Below, in pieces: positions 33,545 through 41,681 of a stretch of DNA of 44,474 nt. Both the position numbers and the translations under genes were made by a program. The DNA is from Mageeibacillus sp. UBA1243 (GTDB lineage Bacteria > Bacillota > Clostridia > UBA1212). The notes under the pieces are model-generated. The model was not told the origin of the DNA. It saw only the letters and a list, made by a program, of their open reading frames with translations, and did no database searches. The stretch lies in NCBI GenBank assembly GCA_002308595.1, contig DBWH01000062.1:1-44474 (forward strand), given 5' to 3'. Each line of letters begins with the position of its first letter. Within the stretch, counting starts at the first letter, position 1.

Positions 33545-33820
33545 TTTGGTCTCCTTCGTTTTTGTTTTGAAATTATAATTGTCAGTCAAAAGTTTAAACT
33601 TGTTATAGCAATACTCTTATCTGATAATGAATCTGATTATCTTAGGCACAATTTTAGTTCCATTCACATTTACAGAACACATATCTAAGACTGAGTTCCT
33701 ATGCTTGTCGGATAGTATCAGAATCGATAAGCCTTTTACACCTCCTTTTCTTGCGATGTTTTTCAAACAGTTGCTGTACAACGTTAAAATCACTCATTTG
33801 AGGATGATTTTAAATAGTAA

Positions 33821-33849
33821 TTGATTCTTTTGCTCAAAGATATTATACT
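33821..33849 (+). promoter_or_regulatory. promoter of the TetR-family gene
   Basis: TTGATT (33821-33826), a 17-nt spacer, and TATACT (33844-33849). Confidence 0.65.
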
Positions 33850-33867
33850 ACGATTTACAACCAAGTT

Positions 33868-33898
33868 GTGCTACATTTTTGCTGTAAAAGTGTAACAC
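33868..33898. promoter_or_regulatory. candidate TetR operator (31-bp inverted repeat)
   Basis: Arms at 33868-33882 and 33884-33898 match at 12 of 15 positions around one central base. It lies just downstream of the -10 and upstream of the SD, a usual place for autorepression. Confidence 0.5.
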
Positions 33899-33930
33899 AT
33901 CGAAGAACTGCTATTTGTAAGGAGAATAAA

Positions 33931-34521
33931 ATGCTGTACAAAGATTTATCCGATTCACGCGCTAAATCATCCAGAAAAGAAATCATTAATGCATATGTAG
34001 AATTGCTTGTTAATAAGGACCATCACCTTGTTACTGTGAAGAATTTATGTGAAACAGGTAACATCAGCAGAAGCACTTTCTACAGGCATTATAATTCAAC
34101 TGCCGACATCGAAGCAGATATTGAAGATATCGTTATGTCTACATTCCACAAACTGATGGATTTGATTAAGCTGGAAGATTTCATTTACGGCCGAAAGCAT
34201 TTTTTGAATGCCCTTAATGATGTTATATCATCAGACATTGATTTTTACTCTCACATCCTTTTTGTAAACCAAAACATCGGTTTTCTCAGCAAAATCAACA
34301 CAACCATTCGGGATAGTCTCAGAGAAACTCTCCGTTTGAAAACAACAATGTCTCCGGAACAGATTGACTTAACACTTACCTTTGCTGTTGGCGGGAGAGT
34401 TGCTGTCTACAAAAAGTGGATACTTAACGGTTTTTTGCCGCCTGCAGAAACACTTTCTCCAATGCTTGAAGAAATATCGTCCCTAGGATTTGATTATTTT
34501 TTGGATGTTCACAGTAAATAG
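33931..34521 (+). CDS. TetR/AcrR-family transcriptional regulator
   Basis: A 196-residue regulator. The N-terminal helix-turn-helix (residues about 12-60) includes SRKEIINAYVELLV, VTVKNLCETGNISRSTFYRHY and the usual following Ile/Asp-rich helix. The C-terminal ligand-binding part is helical and resembles the TetR C-terminal domain common in clostridia (DLTLTFAVGGRVAVYKKWI). ATG 33931 follows AAGGAG at 33919-33924. A 31-bp imperfect palindrome between the promoter and start is a likely self-operator. The divergent M23 peptidase gene is the only close candidate target. Composition is AT-rich like that neighbour, so the two may have arrived together. Confidence 0.88.
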   Translation: MLYKDLSDSRAKSSRKEIINAYVELLVNKDHHLVTVKNLCETGNISRSTFYRHYNSTADIEADIEDIVMSTFHKLMDLIKLEDFIYGRKHFLNALNDVISSDIDFYSHILFVNQNIGFLSKINTTIRDSLRETLRLKTTMSPEQIDLTLTFAVGGRVAVYKKWILNGFLPPAETLSPMLEEISSLGFDYFLDVHSK

Positions 34522-34572
34522 TCACTTCCACATTTAACGGCCAACTGTGTTTATATATTGGTTCATCCCCTG

Positions 34573-35454
34573 TCACACGCTCAGCAGACGGTTTGCGAGG
34601 GCCGCGAACTGCTGCCCGCTCAACGTTTCTCCGCGGGCCATGGGGTTGATGCCCATTGCGACGAGGGTTTCTGCGACCTGCTGTGAAGTTGCGGAAAGGT
34701 TTGCGGAGTTGCCGAGGGCATTGGCGAGTGTCTTGCGTCGCTGAGAAAAGGCGGCTTTGACAACCTTGAAGAAGAAGTCCCTGTCGTCAAGCTCAAACGG
34801 GGGCTCTTTGCGCATTTTGAGACGCACGACAGCCGAATCGACGCTTGGCTGCGGGATGAAGCAGCGGGGAGGCACGATAAAGGCAATGCGGGGCTCGGTG
34901 AAGTAGTTCACGGTTACGGTCATGGCGCCGTAGTCCTTGCCGCCGGGGGCAGCCGTCATGCGCTCAGCCACCTCTTTCTGGACCATGATCACCATATCGT
35001 CAATAAGCTGAGGGCATTCCTCCAGGAATTTCATTATTATGGGCGTGGTGATGTAGTAGGGAAGATTTGCGCAGACCTTGACACGGGAGAGGCCCCGGGG
35101 CAGCACATATTTTTCCACGATGTCCTTTTCGATGTCAAGGTCCAGGATGTCGGCGTGGAGCGGGATGATGTTGCCGTATGCATTGGCGAGTTCCTCGATG
35201 CCGGGAATCAAATCCCTGTCGATTTCCACCGCAATCACAAGCCCCGCCCTCTCGGCAAGCTTCCCCGTCATAGCTCCGCGTCCGGGACCGATCTCAATGA
35301 CCGCGTCTGACGGCGAAAGGTCCGCACACAAAACAATATCCTGAACAACCTTCTGATCGTTCAGGAAATTCTGTCCGAGGCTCTTCTTGGGTTTTGAAAG
35401 CCCCGAAGAGCCGCTGTTGTAACTGTACTTTTTAGTTTGTTTCCGGGTCGACAT
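34573..35454 (-). CDS. rsmA: 16S rRNA dimethyladenosine transferase (KsgA)
   Basis: A 293-residue SAM-dependent enzyme that dimethylates two adjacent adenosines near the 3' end of 16S rRNA during 30S maturation. Visible signatures: KSLGQNFLND at the start of the fold, EIGPGRGAMT (SAM motif I), NLPYYITTPI (the catalytic NLPY motif), and the C-terminal FSQRRKTLANAL. The start at 35454 (MSTRKQ) lies inside the end of the upstream gene, giving a 23-bp overlap; the SD is weak, which fits translational coupling. A start at 35487 would add 11 unconserved residues with an SD too close. The order tatD - G5/3D gene - rsmA matches the Bacillus yabD-yabE-rnmV-ksgA block without rnmV. Confidence 0.95.
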   Translation of the reverse strand: MSTRKQTKKYSYNSGSSGLSKPKKSLGQNFLNDQKVVQDIVLCADLSPSDAVIEIGPGRGAMTGKLAERAGLVIAVEIDRDLIPGIEELANAYGNIIPLHADILDLDIEKDIVEKYVLPRGLSRVKVCANLPYYITTPIIMKFLEECPQLIDDMVIMVQKEVAERMTAAPGGKDYGAMTVTVNYFTEPRIAFIVPPRCFIPQPSVDSAVVRLKMRKEPPFELDDRDFFFKVVKAAFSQRRKTLANALGNSANLSATSQQVAETLVAMGINPMARGETLSGQQFAALANRLLSV

Positions 35455-36607
35455 AATTGTACTTTGCTGGCGGAATCCACTTGTCATCGCCTCTTAATTC
35501 AAACACGTCTACAGTCTGGTCTGCGAGGATGTAAATCTCCACGTCGCGGATACCCCAGATTTTGATGATCTCCCGGTTGTCCATCCAGAGGTCTATCCTT
35601 GTGCCCTTGATAGCACCGCCAATGTCTCCCGCAATCGCATAGCCGTAATCGTTGACACCGTTGAGGCCCTTGACGTAGACCTTTGTTCCGAGAGGAATAA
35701 CGGACGGGTCAACGGCAATTACGCCCCACCTTGTTGTGAGACCGCCAAGCTGCGATCCGTAGTAAATCTGGTTGCCCCATTTCACACTGTTTCCGTACGC
35801 AGTCGCGTCACCGACTATCTTGGACGAAAGCCCTGTGACCCTGCCCTTTGAATCGACGAACGAGTCGATCGTACCGAGCGCAACGACTTTATTCACGGGA
35901 GCCTTTGTATCCTTGATTGCAACGATCTTGCGGCTCTCCTCCACACCGTCAACGAGAGTGATCTCCCAGACAGTTGTCTTGATTCCGTACTCGCCTTCAG
36001 AAACGACGCGGGACTGGCCCTTGATCATCGTATTGTCTTCAATATAGGTGACGCCAAAGTCAACCTGCTCCGGGATGTCCTTCCATTTGAGGCTTCTCAC
36101 CGGCGTAGGCTCGGGAGTCGCAGTGGGCTCGGGAGTAGCGGTGGCTTCCGGAGTCACGGCGGGCGTGGCTGTTACGTCAGGTTCCTTGGTGGGGTTCTGA
36201 ACTTCTTCGGGATCGTCTTCACCGCCGTCAGAAGGGGTTGCCTCGGTCGGAGTCTTTCCGTCCTTGTTTCCGCTCTTTGCGCCTGACTCGGTGTGAGTTT
36301 CGGTCACGCCTTCTTCATCGTCCGAAGGATCCTTATCGCCCTGATCACCTGTCGGGACGGGCATGGTGGGAGCCTCAGCCTCGGTGGGCACGGGAGACGT
36401 GTTATCGTCTTTGTCGCCTGTGTTAATCTCGACAAGGCTGCCATTCGGTTTCTTGGGCGCGGCGCCTGACGTTCTTCCCGGCACAGCAAAAGCTACAAGG
36501 CCGAGCGTGATGCAGCACACTGCAAGAAGTGTAAATGAAGACAGATACAGTTTCGCAACTCTGTGGTGCGTTTCAAGTATTCTCTTTATCTTATTAAAAA
36601 ATTCCAA
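35432..36607 (-). CDS. G5 and 3D domain cell-wall protein (YabE-like)
   Basis: A 391-residue protein. One membrane helix near 25-48 (LYLSSFTLLAVCCITLGLV) is followed by a long acidic Thr/Pro-rich linker to about 175. A G5 domain (about 180-255, with MIKGQSRVVSEGEYGIK) follows, then a C-terminal 3D domain (about 275-375), recognised by its three aspartates in GDIGG, RIDLW and the strand AVDPSVIPLGTKVYV. Such proteins are wall-associated and often act as lytic transglycosylases or resuscitation-type factors. TTG 36607 is chosen because GGGAGGAG lies seven bases upstream; the longer frame starts at another TTG that has no SD. It sits between tatD and rsmA, as yabE does in Bacillus. Confidence 0.88.
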   Translation of the reverse strand: MEFFNKIKRILETHHRVAKLYLSSFTLLAVCCITLGLVAFAVPGRTSGAAPKKPNGSLVEINTGDKDDNTSPVPTEAEAPTMPVPTGDQGDKDPSDDEEGVTETHTESGAKSGNKDGKTPTEATPSDGGEDDPEEVQNPTKEPDVTATPAVTPEATATPEPTATPEPTPVRSLKWKDIPEQVDFGVTYIEDNTMIKGQSRVVSEGEYGIKTTVWEITLVDGVEESRKIVAIKDTKAPVNKVVALGTIDSFVDSKGRVTGLSSKIVGDATAYGNSVKWGNQIYYGSQLGGLTTRWGVIAVDPSVIPLGTKVYVKGLNGVNDYGYAIAGDIGGAIKGTRIDLWMDNREIIKIWGIRDVEIYILADQTVDVFELRGDDKWIPPAKYNYVDPETN

Positions 36608-36919
36608 GCTATTTCTCCTCCCGGCGGGTTCCAAAAGATTCAGGTTCGATTAAGAACCGTATACGACCCTGCCGACTCTTTTTAGGCTTGACTTTTCGTC
36701 TCTTTTCCTATTCAAAATCGCCGATAGGCACTGTCTTTTATCTTTTGTAATCATCGCCTTTTCGAGGGTCACAACCGGAATCCGCGAAAAAGTAAAGGTA
36801 TTTTAATACGAGCGGCGCGTTTCAGTCAACCTCAAACACATATTTTTATGCATTTTTTATGCTTTAAGCCGGTTTTTGCGCCGCATTTTGTGCACCTTGC
36901 ACAGTTTTTACTCACTCTG
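36608..36919. other. 312-nt leader/intergenic region of the YabE-like gene
   Basis: On the minus strand a promoter TTGACT (36824-36829), 18-nt spacer, TAAAAT (36800-36805) gives a leader of about 185 nt. GGTTC-TTAATC-GAACC forms a hairpin (36643-36658) shortly before the SD. YabE-like genes are often controlled by cyclic di-AMP (ydaO) riboswitches, but I cannot match the conserved cores, so no riboswitch is called. No gene was recognised. Confidence 0.45.
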
Positions 36920-37729
36920 TTATTTTATTTTAAAGAAAAGTAAGGCATTGGCGGTAGTTGCCTCAAATACCCTGTCGACGCCAAGGCCTTTGATTTCGGC
37001 AAGCTTTTCCGCAACGAAAGGTATGTTTGCGGAGGTGTTGCGTTTGCCGCGCATAGGGACGGGCGCCATGTACGGACAGTCGGTCTCAAGCATCAGAAGC
37101 TCCATGGGGATCACCGCGGCGGCCTCGAGAGCACGCCTCGCGTTTTTGAATGTAAGGGCGCCGCCAAACGAAAAGAACCAGCCGTGTGAGATGATCTCGC
37201 GGGCAGTTTCGGCGCTTCCGGAGTAGCAATGGAAGACGGCGCCGCCGGCGGGAACCTTCTCCTGCTTCAGTATTTCGAGAGTGTCGGCGTGCGCCTCCCG
37301 GTCGTGAACTATGACGGGCTTGGCGGTTTCTTTGGCCAGGCGGATATTGGCGATAAAGTTTTCCTTCTGGATTTCTTTCGGGGCGCCGTCCTCGTAGTAA
37401 TAGTCAAGGCCCGTCTCGCCGACGGCAACGACCTTCGGATGCTTCAGAAGCTCCCTTATTTTGTCGATCTCGCCGGGCGTGTAACTGAGCGCCTCCTCCG
37501 GGTGGATGCCTGCCGCCGCGTACAGAAAATCGTACTTTTCGGCAAGGGCAATGCACTCAAGCGACGTTCTGACGTCGGTTCCGCAGTTTACGGCCCCCGC
37601 CATACCGGCTTCCCTGCAGGCATTTATCATCTCGTCGCGGTCATCGTCAAACGCGCTGTCGTTGTAGTGCGCGTGCGTGTCGAAAAAAGGACCCCTGCTA
37701 TTCTTTTCGGTTTTGATTGAGTCTGTCAT
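36920..37729 (-). CDS. tatD: TatD-family metal-dependent deoxyribonuclease
   Basis: A 269-residue TIM-barrel metallohydrolase. Metal ligands appear in order: FFDTHAHYND (HxH), GETGLDYYY (bridging Glu), VIVHDREAH, FHCYSGS, and LETDCPYMAP with the final Asp. Family members are 3'-5' exonucleases or DNases in the cytoplasm. ATG 37729 follows GAGG; the longer upstream frame runs into the preceding aminotransferase gene and is not conserved. The start is only 13 nt after that gene's stop, so expression may be shared, while the G5/3D gene downstream has its own promoter. The order matches the Bacillus yabD-yabE-ksgA region. Confidence 0.93.
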   Translation of the reverse strand: MTDSIKTEKNSRGPFFDTHAHYNDSAFDDDRDEMINACREAGMAGAVNCGTDVRTSLECIALAEKYDFLYAAAGIHPEEALSYTPGEIDKIRELLKHPKVVAVGETGLDYYYEDGAPKEIQKENFIANIRLAKETAKPVIVHDREAHADTLEILKQEKVPAGGAVFHCYSGSAETAREIISHGWFFSFGGALTFKNARRALEAAAVIPMELLMLETDCPYMAPVPMRGKRNTSANIPFVAEKLAEIKGLGVDRVFEATTANALLFFKIK

Positions 37730-37742
37730 TCCGGCCTCAGAA

Positions 37743-38924
37743 TTAACCGTTCTTAAGGAAGCAGTCGCGGACAATACCGCCAATGAAACTCGCGTCAGCC
37801 GGGTCAAGGTCCGCGTAGAGCGGCAGGCAGAGCACGTTCTCCGAAAGCTCTTTTGCGACAGGTGTCGCATTCTTATCGAAAAGCTTCATGCACGAAAGCT
37901 CCGACGTGAGCGGGTGGAAATACCTTCTCGGGAAAACGTTTTCGGCTTCGAGGGCTTTCACGCACTTTTCCACGGTCACGCCTCCGTCGCCTTTGAAGGA
38001 CTTGCCGTCTTTTGAAGTTTTACCGAATATTACCGGGAAATATGCATAATTTTTCTCGACGCCCTCCTGCTTCGGCAGAAGCTTGATACCTGACGCGCAC
38101 AGACCTGTTTTTTCGTCAAAATCCGCGCCCTCCGTCAGTATCCGCGTATATATCTCACAAATGTTTTTTCTTTTTTCCGTGACCTCGCCAATGTGCCTCA
38201 GGTTGCATATTCCCATCGCCGCAGAGAACTCAGTCATCTTTGCGTTGGTTCCAAGCACGTCCGCGTCCTCTGTGCCGATGAGGCCGTAGCTCGAGTAGCG
38301 TTTGATGCGGTCAGCCGTTTCGGGGTCGCTCACGGCAACGGCGCCGCCCTCGACTGTGTTGAAGGCCTTGGTGGCATGGAAGCTGAACATTGAGGCGGCG
38401 CCGAACGTGCCTATGCCCTTGGCGTTTTTGGTTACGCCGAAGCAGTGCGCGGCGTCGTATATGACCGGTATATTATATTTTCCGGAAATCCTGTCAAAGC
38501 TTTCGGTGTCGCAGACGTTTCCGTAGACGTGCACGGGAACTATCGCCGCCGTGTCATTGTCTATAAGGGCCTCGACCTTGGCGGGGTCAAGCGTGTAAGT
38601 CACAGGGTCAACGTCGCAGAAAACAGGTTTCAGGCCGAGGCCCGCTATCGCCTCAGTTGTCGAAGCAAACGTAAAAGGCGTCGTGATGACGGACGTGCGG
38701 CCCGGGAGCGCAAACGCCTTGATTGCGGCCATGAGCGCCTGGTGTCCGTTCGCAAAGAGCGGCAGGTGTCTGACGCCGAGGAACTCCTCGAGCTGCCCCT
38801 TCAATTTCCTCTCAAGAGGTCCGAAATTGGTGAGCAGGCCTGTGTCCCATGCGCTTTTTATTTCCCGGCAATACTCGTCGATCGGCGGTATGCTTGGCTT
38901 TGTCACGTTGATCCTTTTTCTCAT
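37743..38924 (-). CDS. DegT/DnrJ/EryC1/StrS sugar aminotransferase
   Basis: A 393-residue PLP enzyme that transfers an amino group from glutamate to a nucleotide-linked keto-sugar, giving amino sugars for surface polysaccharide. Visible motifs: INVTKPSIPPIDEY at the N-terminus, TTPFTFASTTEAI, YDAAHCFG with the PLP-ring Asp, SFHATKAFNTVEGGAV with the PLP lysine K186, and a C-terminal domain ending in LPLYADLD. ATG 38924 has no strong SD and lies 9 nt after the flippase gene, so it probably relies on coupling. With the flippase and GT2-GtrA genes it forms a polysaccharide module. The exact sugar cannot be deduced; no dehydratase or epimerase gene is adjacent. Confidence 0.92.
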   Translation of the reverse strand: MRKRINVTKPSIPPIDEYCREIKSAWDTGLLTNFGPLERKLKGQLEEFLGVRHLPLFANGHQALMAAIKAFALPGRTSVITTPFTFASTTEAIAGLGLKPVFCDVDPVTYTLDPAKVEALIDNDTAAIVPVHVYGNVCDTESFDRISGKYNIPVIYDAAHCFGVTKNAKGIGTFGAASMFSFHATKAFNTVEGGAVAVSDPETADRIKRYSSYGLIGTEDADVLGTNAKMTEFSAAMGICNLRHIGEVTEKRKNICEIYTRILTEGADFDEKTGLCASGIKLLPKQEGVEKNYAYFPVIFGKTSKDGKSFKGDGGVTVEKCVKALEAENVFPRRYFHPLTSELSCMKLFDKNATPVAKELSENVLCLPLYADLDPADASFIGGIVRDCFLKNG

Positions 38925-38933
38925 AACGGTTTG

Positions 38934-40451
38934 TCACATTGGCTTCTTCGAGCCCTTTTTTCTTCTGAACAGGCTGCCGGTGAACTCGGTGAGGCTCTTC
39001 ATGCTCCTAAAATGCAGAAGTTTTGCGCCGCCGAAGTAAATTGCAATCCCGAGGGGGACCTGAATCAGAAGCATTTGCCAGTACTTAAGACCGGTGAACG
39101 TTATCGAATAGACCGCCGCGCACATCACAGCCGCCAATACGAGCTGCGGCATAATGTCGCTCAGCATCTCTTTTATACTATAGCCAATGAGTTTCCTGTT
39201 CGGAATCGCGTTGATGAACACGCAGACGATTGCGACGAAAATCTCAATACCGAGAACCGTATAGAGGCTCCAGCTGTAGCCTCTTGTCAGTATCATTCCG
39301 CCCGCGACCATCGCAACGCCAAGGAAATTCTTTATAAGCTCAAGCACGAGGTACGTCTCGCCCTTGCCGAATGCCTTGACGGCCTGCAGGTTCGCGCTGT
39401 TGACGGGCAGGAACGCGCACTCAATGCACACGAAGCGCATGAACATCACGCTGCCGGCCCACTTGTCGGAGTAGACGAAAAGCGTCAGCGGCTCTGAAAC
39501 CGCGAAAAGACCCGCCATCGCCGCGAACATCACAAACGAACTGACCGAAATGAATTTTCTGAGGAGCGCCTTTGCCTTCTGCGGTTCGGTCTGGTAGGCC
39601 GAGAGCGACGGGAAGGCGACGCCCGATATTGTCGTGTTGATTGCTTCGCCTATTTTTGCGGGAATTGTCTTGCCCTTGTTGTAGTAGCCGAGCGTGTCCG
39701 CGACGTAGATTTTCTCCATGGCGAGCGGGAGCGCATTGGTGTATGTGTTGTTGACAACGTTCGACGTGTACATCGAAACACCGAAATTGCCCATCTCGCG
39801 GACCGAATTTTTTGAGAACCTAAACGACGGCTTCCAGGGAGTGATGATGAAGAGCACGAGCGCGCCCACAAAGCTGAGCGTCACCGCCTGGATGACGAGC
39901 GCGTACACGCCAAGGCCGAGAGCCGCCGAAGTTATTCCCGCAGCCCCTGAAATCACAGCCGCGATGAGCGTCTTGATGACTATCTGCCTGAACTTCATCT
40001 CCCTCGTTAGCAGCGCCGTCTGCACTGTCGCCAAGGCATCAAATATCATCGACAGCCCGAGTATCCTTATGATGGTCACAAGCTCCGGCCTGCCGAAAAG
40101 CGAGCCGATAGCGGGCGCCGCAAAAAAGAAGGCGATGTAAAAGCCGATTGCGACAAAAAGCGACATCCAGAACACCGTCGGCGCGTCCTTTTCCCTAAGC
40201 TCTTTCTTCTGGATGAGGGCAAGGTTGAAGCTGCCCTGCGAGAAAAGATTTGCAAAACCGATGAAGATCGCGCAGATGCCCACGGCCGCATAGTCTCTCG
40301 GAAGAAGGAAAAATCGTGCCAGCACCCATGCCACCACGAATTCAAAAATACTGAGACCGACCTTTTCAAGGAAGAGCCAGGCAGTGCCTGAGGCAACCTT
40401 TCTTTTCACGGACACGTCGTATTCGTTTTCCGTTTTATCGATATTATCCAT
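38934..40451 (-). CDS. polysaccharide flippase (Wzx/MOP family)
   Basis: A 505-residue membrane protein with about 12-14 helices, matching the polysaccharide transporter branch of the MOP superfamily (WzxC-like). The N-terminus KRKVASGTAWLFLEKVGLSI and the block QGSFNLALIQKKEL, followed by ALLTREMKFRQIV, are characteristic. It would flip lipid-linked sugar units across the membrane. The start codon at 40451 is part of a CATTGGCG octamer (CGCCAATG on the coding strand). There is no clear SD, and the gene follows the GT2-GtrA stop by 12 nt. Its genetic company supports an export role for a surface glycan rather than drug efflux. Confidence 0.88.
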   Translation of the reverse strand: MDNIDKTENEYDVSVKRKVASGTAWLFLEKVGLSIFEFVVAWVLARFFLLPRDYAAVGICAIFIGFANLFSQGSFNLALIQKKELREKDAPTVFWMSLFVAIGFYIAFFFAAPAIGSLFGRPELVTIIRILGLSMIFDALATVQTALLTREMKFRQIVIKTLIAAVISGAAGITSAALGLGVYALVIQAVTLSFVGALVLFIITPWKPSFRFSKNSVREMGNFGVSMYTSNVVNNTYTNALPLAMEKIYVADTLGYYNKGKTIPAKIGEAINTTISGVAFPSLSAYQTEPQKAKALLRKFISVSSFVMFAAMAGLFAVSEPLTLFVYSDKWAGSVMFMRFVCIECAFLPVNSANLQAVKAFGKGETYLVLELIKNFLGVAMVAGGMILTRGYSWSLYTVLGIEIFVAIVCVFINAIPNRKLIGYSIKEMLSDIMPQLVLAAVMCAAVYSITFTGLKYWQMLLIQVPLGIAIYFGGAKLLHFRSMKSLTEFTGSLFRRKKGSKKPM

Positions 40452-40463
40452 TGGCGTGTGAAA

Positions 40464-41579
40464 TCATTTTCCCTGATTCTTTTCTTTTTTCTTGCGTTTT
40501 CTGAATACCCATTCGCGCTGGAAATAGTAATTGATAAAGTACAGAGCCGTATCAACGAATATTTTTACGTAGAATTTGTTCCAGCCCCATTTCACAAGGC
40601 TTCCCGTTGCCAGTGCGCCGACTATCATGATCGCAATCGCGAGGACAAGATATTTTACGATGGAAGACTTCGTGCCCGACTTGAAGACAAGCTTCCGGTT
40701 GAGCCAGTAGTTGATGGTTCCGCTGACGAGTCGCGCGCAAATGTAGGCAAGACTGACCCTTCCGAGCAGCTCCGCGGCCCATCCTCCCGACTCGATATTG
40801 AAGGCGGACGCAAGGCTGATCTTACCGTCGCTGAACACGTACGTACTGAACAGAATGAACGCGAAATAGTCAAGCACAAACGACGAGAGCGACGTCACGG
40901 TGAACTTTAAAATCTCGCCGAGAATGCGTATCGAATCCTTGAACGCATTGTAGTGAGTGGATTTATTGTTGTTCAGGTAGACCGTCTCGATCTGTATCTC
41001 TTTAAACTCCTGCCTCCAGACGTGGAGCTTCAGGAGCATATTCATCTCATACTCGTACCTCTCGCCGGGCAGCGTGATGAGCTCCGGGAAAATCTTTCTC
41101 GGGAAGCCGCGGAGACCGGTCTGGGTATCGTAAATTTTGCTTCCGGTGGCGAGCCTGAAGATGGTGCGGGTGAAACCGTTTCCCAGCCTCGATTTGAAGG
41201 GAACCTTCACGTTTTTATCCCTGAATCTTCCGCCAATGATAAGCACGCCGGGGTTCTCCTCGCCCGCCGCAATAACCTTCTCAATGTCCTCGATCCTGTG
41301 CTGGCCGTCGCAGTCTGCGGTCACAACAAAGTCCGCGTCCTGAATGTTGTCGTAAATGTACCTGAGACCCGTCTTGAGCGCCATGCCCTTTCCGAGATTC
41401 ACTTCGTGTCTCAGCACCGTGACGCCAAGTTCCGCAACTCTCCTGAAAATATCGTCAAATCTCTGCCCGCCGCCGTCGTCCACAGTGACAATCTGGTGTC
41501 CTCTGGCGACTAGGCTCGCGGCAAAATCGACAAAATTTTCCTCCGGCTTGTATGCAGGTATCAGGATTACGCTTTTCAA
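40464..41579 (-). CDS. GT2 glycosyltransferase fused to GtrA-like membrane domain
   Basis: A 371-residue protein with a cytosolic GT-A glycosyltransferase (residues about 1-225) and a GtrA-like membrane part with four helices (about 235-360). The GT2 motifs are VILIPAYKP, TVDDGGG, NLGKGMALKTGL and TADCDGQH, the last a DxD-type metal site. It resembles polyprenyl-phosphate mannose/glucose synthases, which load a sugar on the lipid carrier that GtrA proteins then help translocate. TTG 41579 is chosen because GGAGG lies seven bases upstream; the longer frame (start at 41618) crosses a hairpin and the SD. It is the first of three polysaccharide genes in the run. Confidence 0.9.
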   Translation of the reverse strand: MKSVILIPAYKPEENFVDFAASLVARGHQIVTVDDGGGQRFDDIFRRVAELGVTVLRHEVNLGKGMALKTGLRYIYDNIQDADFVVTADCDGQHRIEDIEKVIAAGEENPGVLIIGGRFRDKNVKVPFKSRLGNGFTRTIFRLATGSKIYDTQTGLRGFPRKIFPELITLPGERYEYEMNMLLKLHVWRQEFKEIQIETVYLNNNKSTHYNAFKDSIRILGEILKFTVTSLSSFVLDYFAFILFSTYVFSDGKISLASAFNIESGGWAAELLGRVSLAYICARLVSGTINYWLNRKLVFKSGTKSSIVKYLVLAIAIMIVGALATGSLVKWGWNKFYVKIFVDTALYFINYYFQREWVFRKRKKKEKNQGK

Positions 41580-41594
41580 AAACTTACCTCCGCG

Positions 41595-41614
41595 GCCTCC
41601 GTGAGGAGGCCGTA
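41595..41614 (-). other. hairpin next to the SD of the GT2-GtrA gene
   Basis: GGCCTCC pairs with GGAGGCC around a four-base loop, directly upstream of the SD on the minus strand. There is no T run. It could modulate ribosome access or act as a weak stop for nfnB transcripts. Confidence 0.4.
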
Positions 41615-41681
41615 GCATTTAATCTTACGTCTTTATAATGGTACCAAATCCGCCAATGATTTTCAACGCAAACAACCGGTT

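Larger units (their letters stand above)
33545..33930. other. intergenic region between the M23 gene and the TetR gene
   Basis: A 386-nt divergent spacer. It holds a minus-strand TATAAT at 33572-33577 without a good -35, a perfect palindrome AAGTTTAAACTT at 33590-33601, the TetR-gene promoter and a long inverted repeat described separately. A 65-codon frame at 33627-33824 has no SD and is not called. Confidence 0.5.
30424..34560. other. AT-rich block, probable horizontal acquisition
   Basis: The base composition drops sharply across the M23 peptidase and TetR genes and recovers at rsmA. It sits within the longest octamer-free interval in the window (30143-34718). No integrase, transposase or tRNA boundary is visible, so the mechanism of entry is unknown. 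Confidence 0.5.

Noticed and set aside
38445..39497. A 350-codon plus-strand frame over the aminotransferase and flippase genes
   Set aside because: It lies opposite two clearly conserved minus-strand genes and shows no motif or ribosome site.
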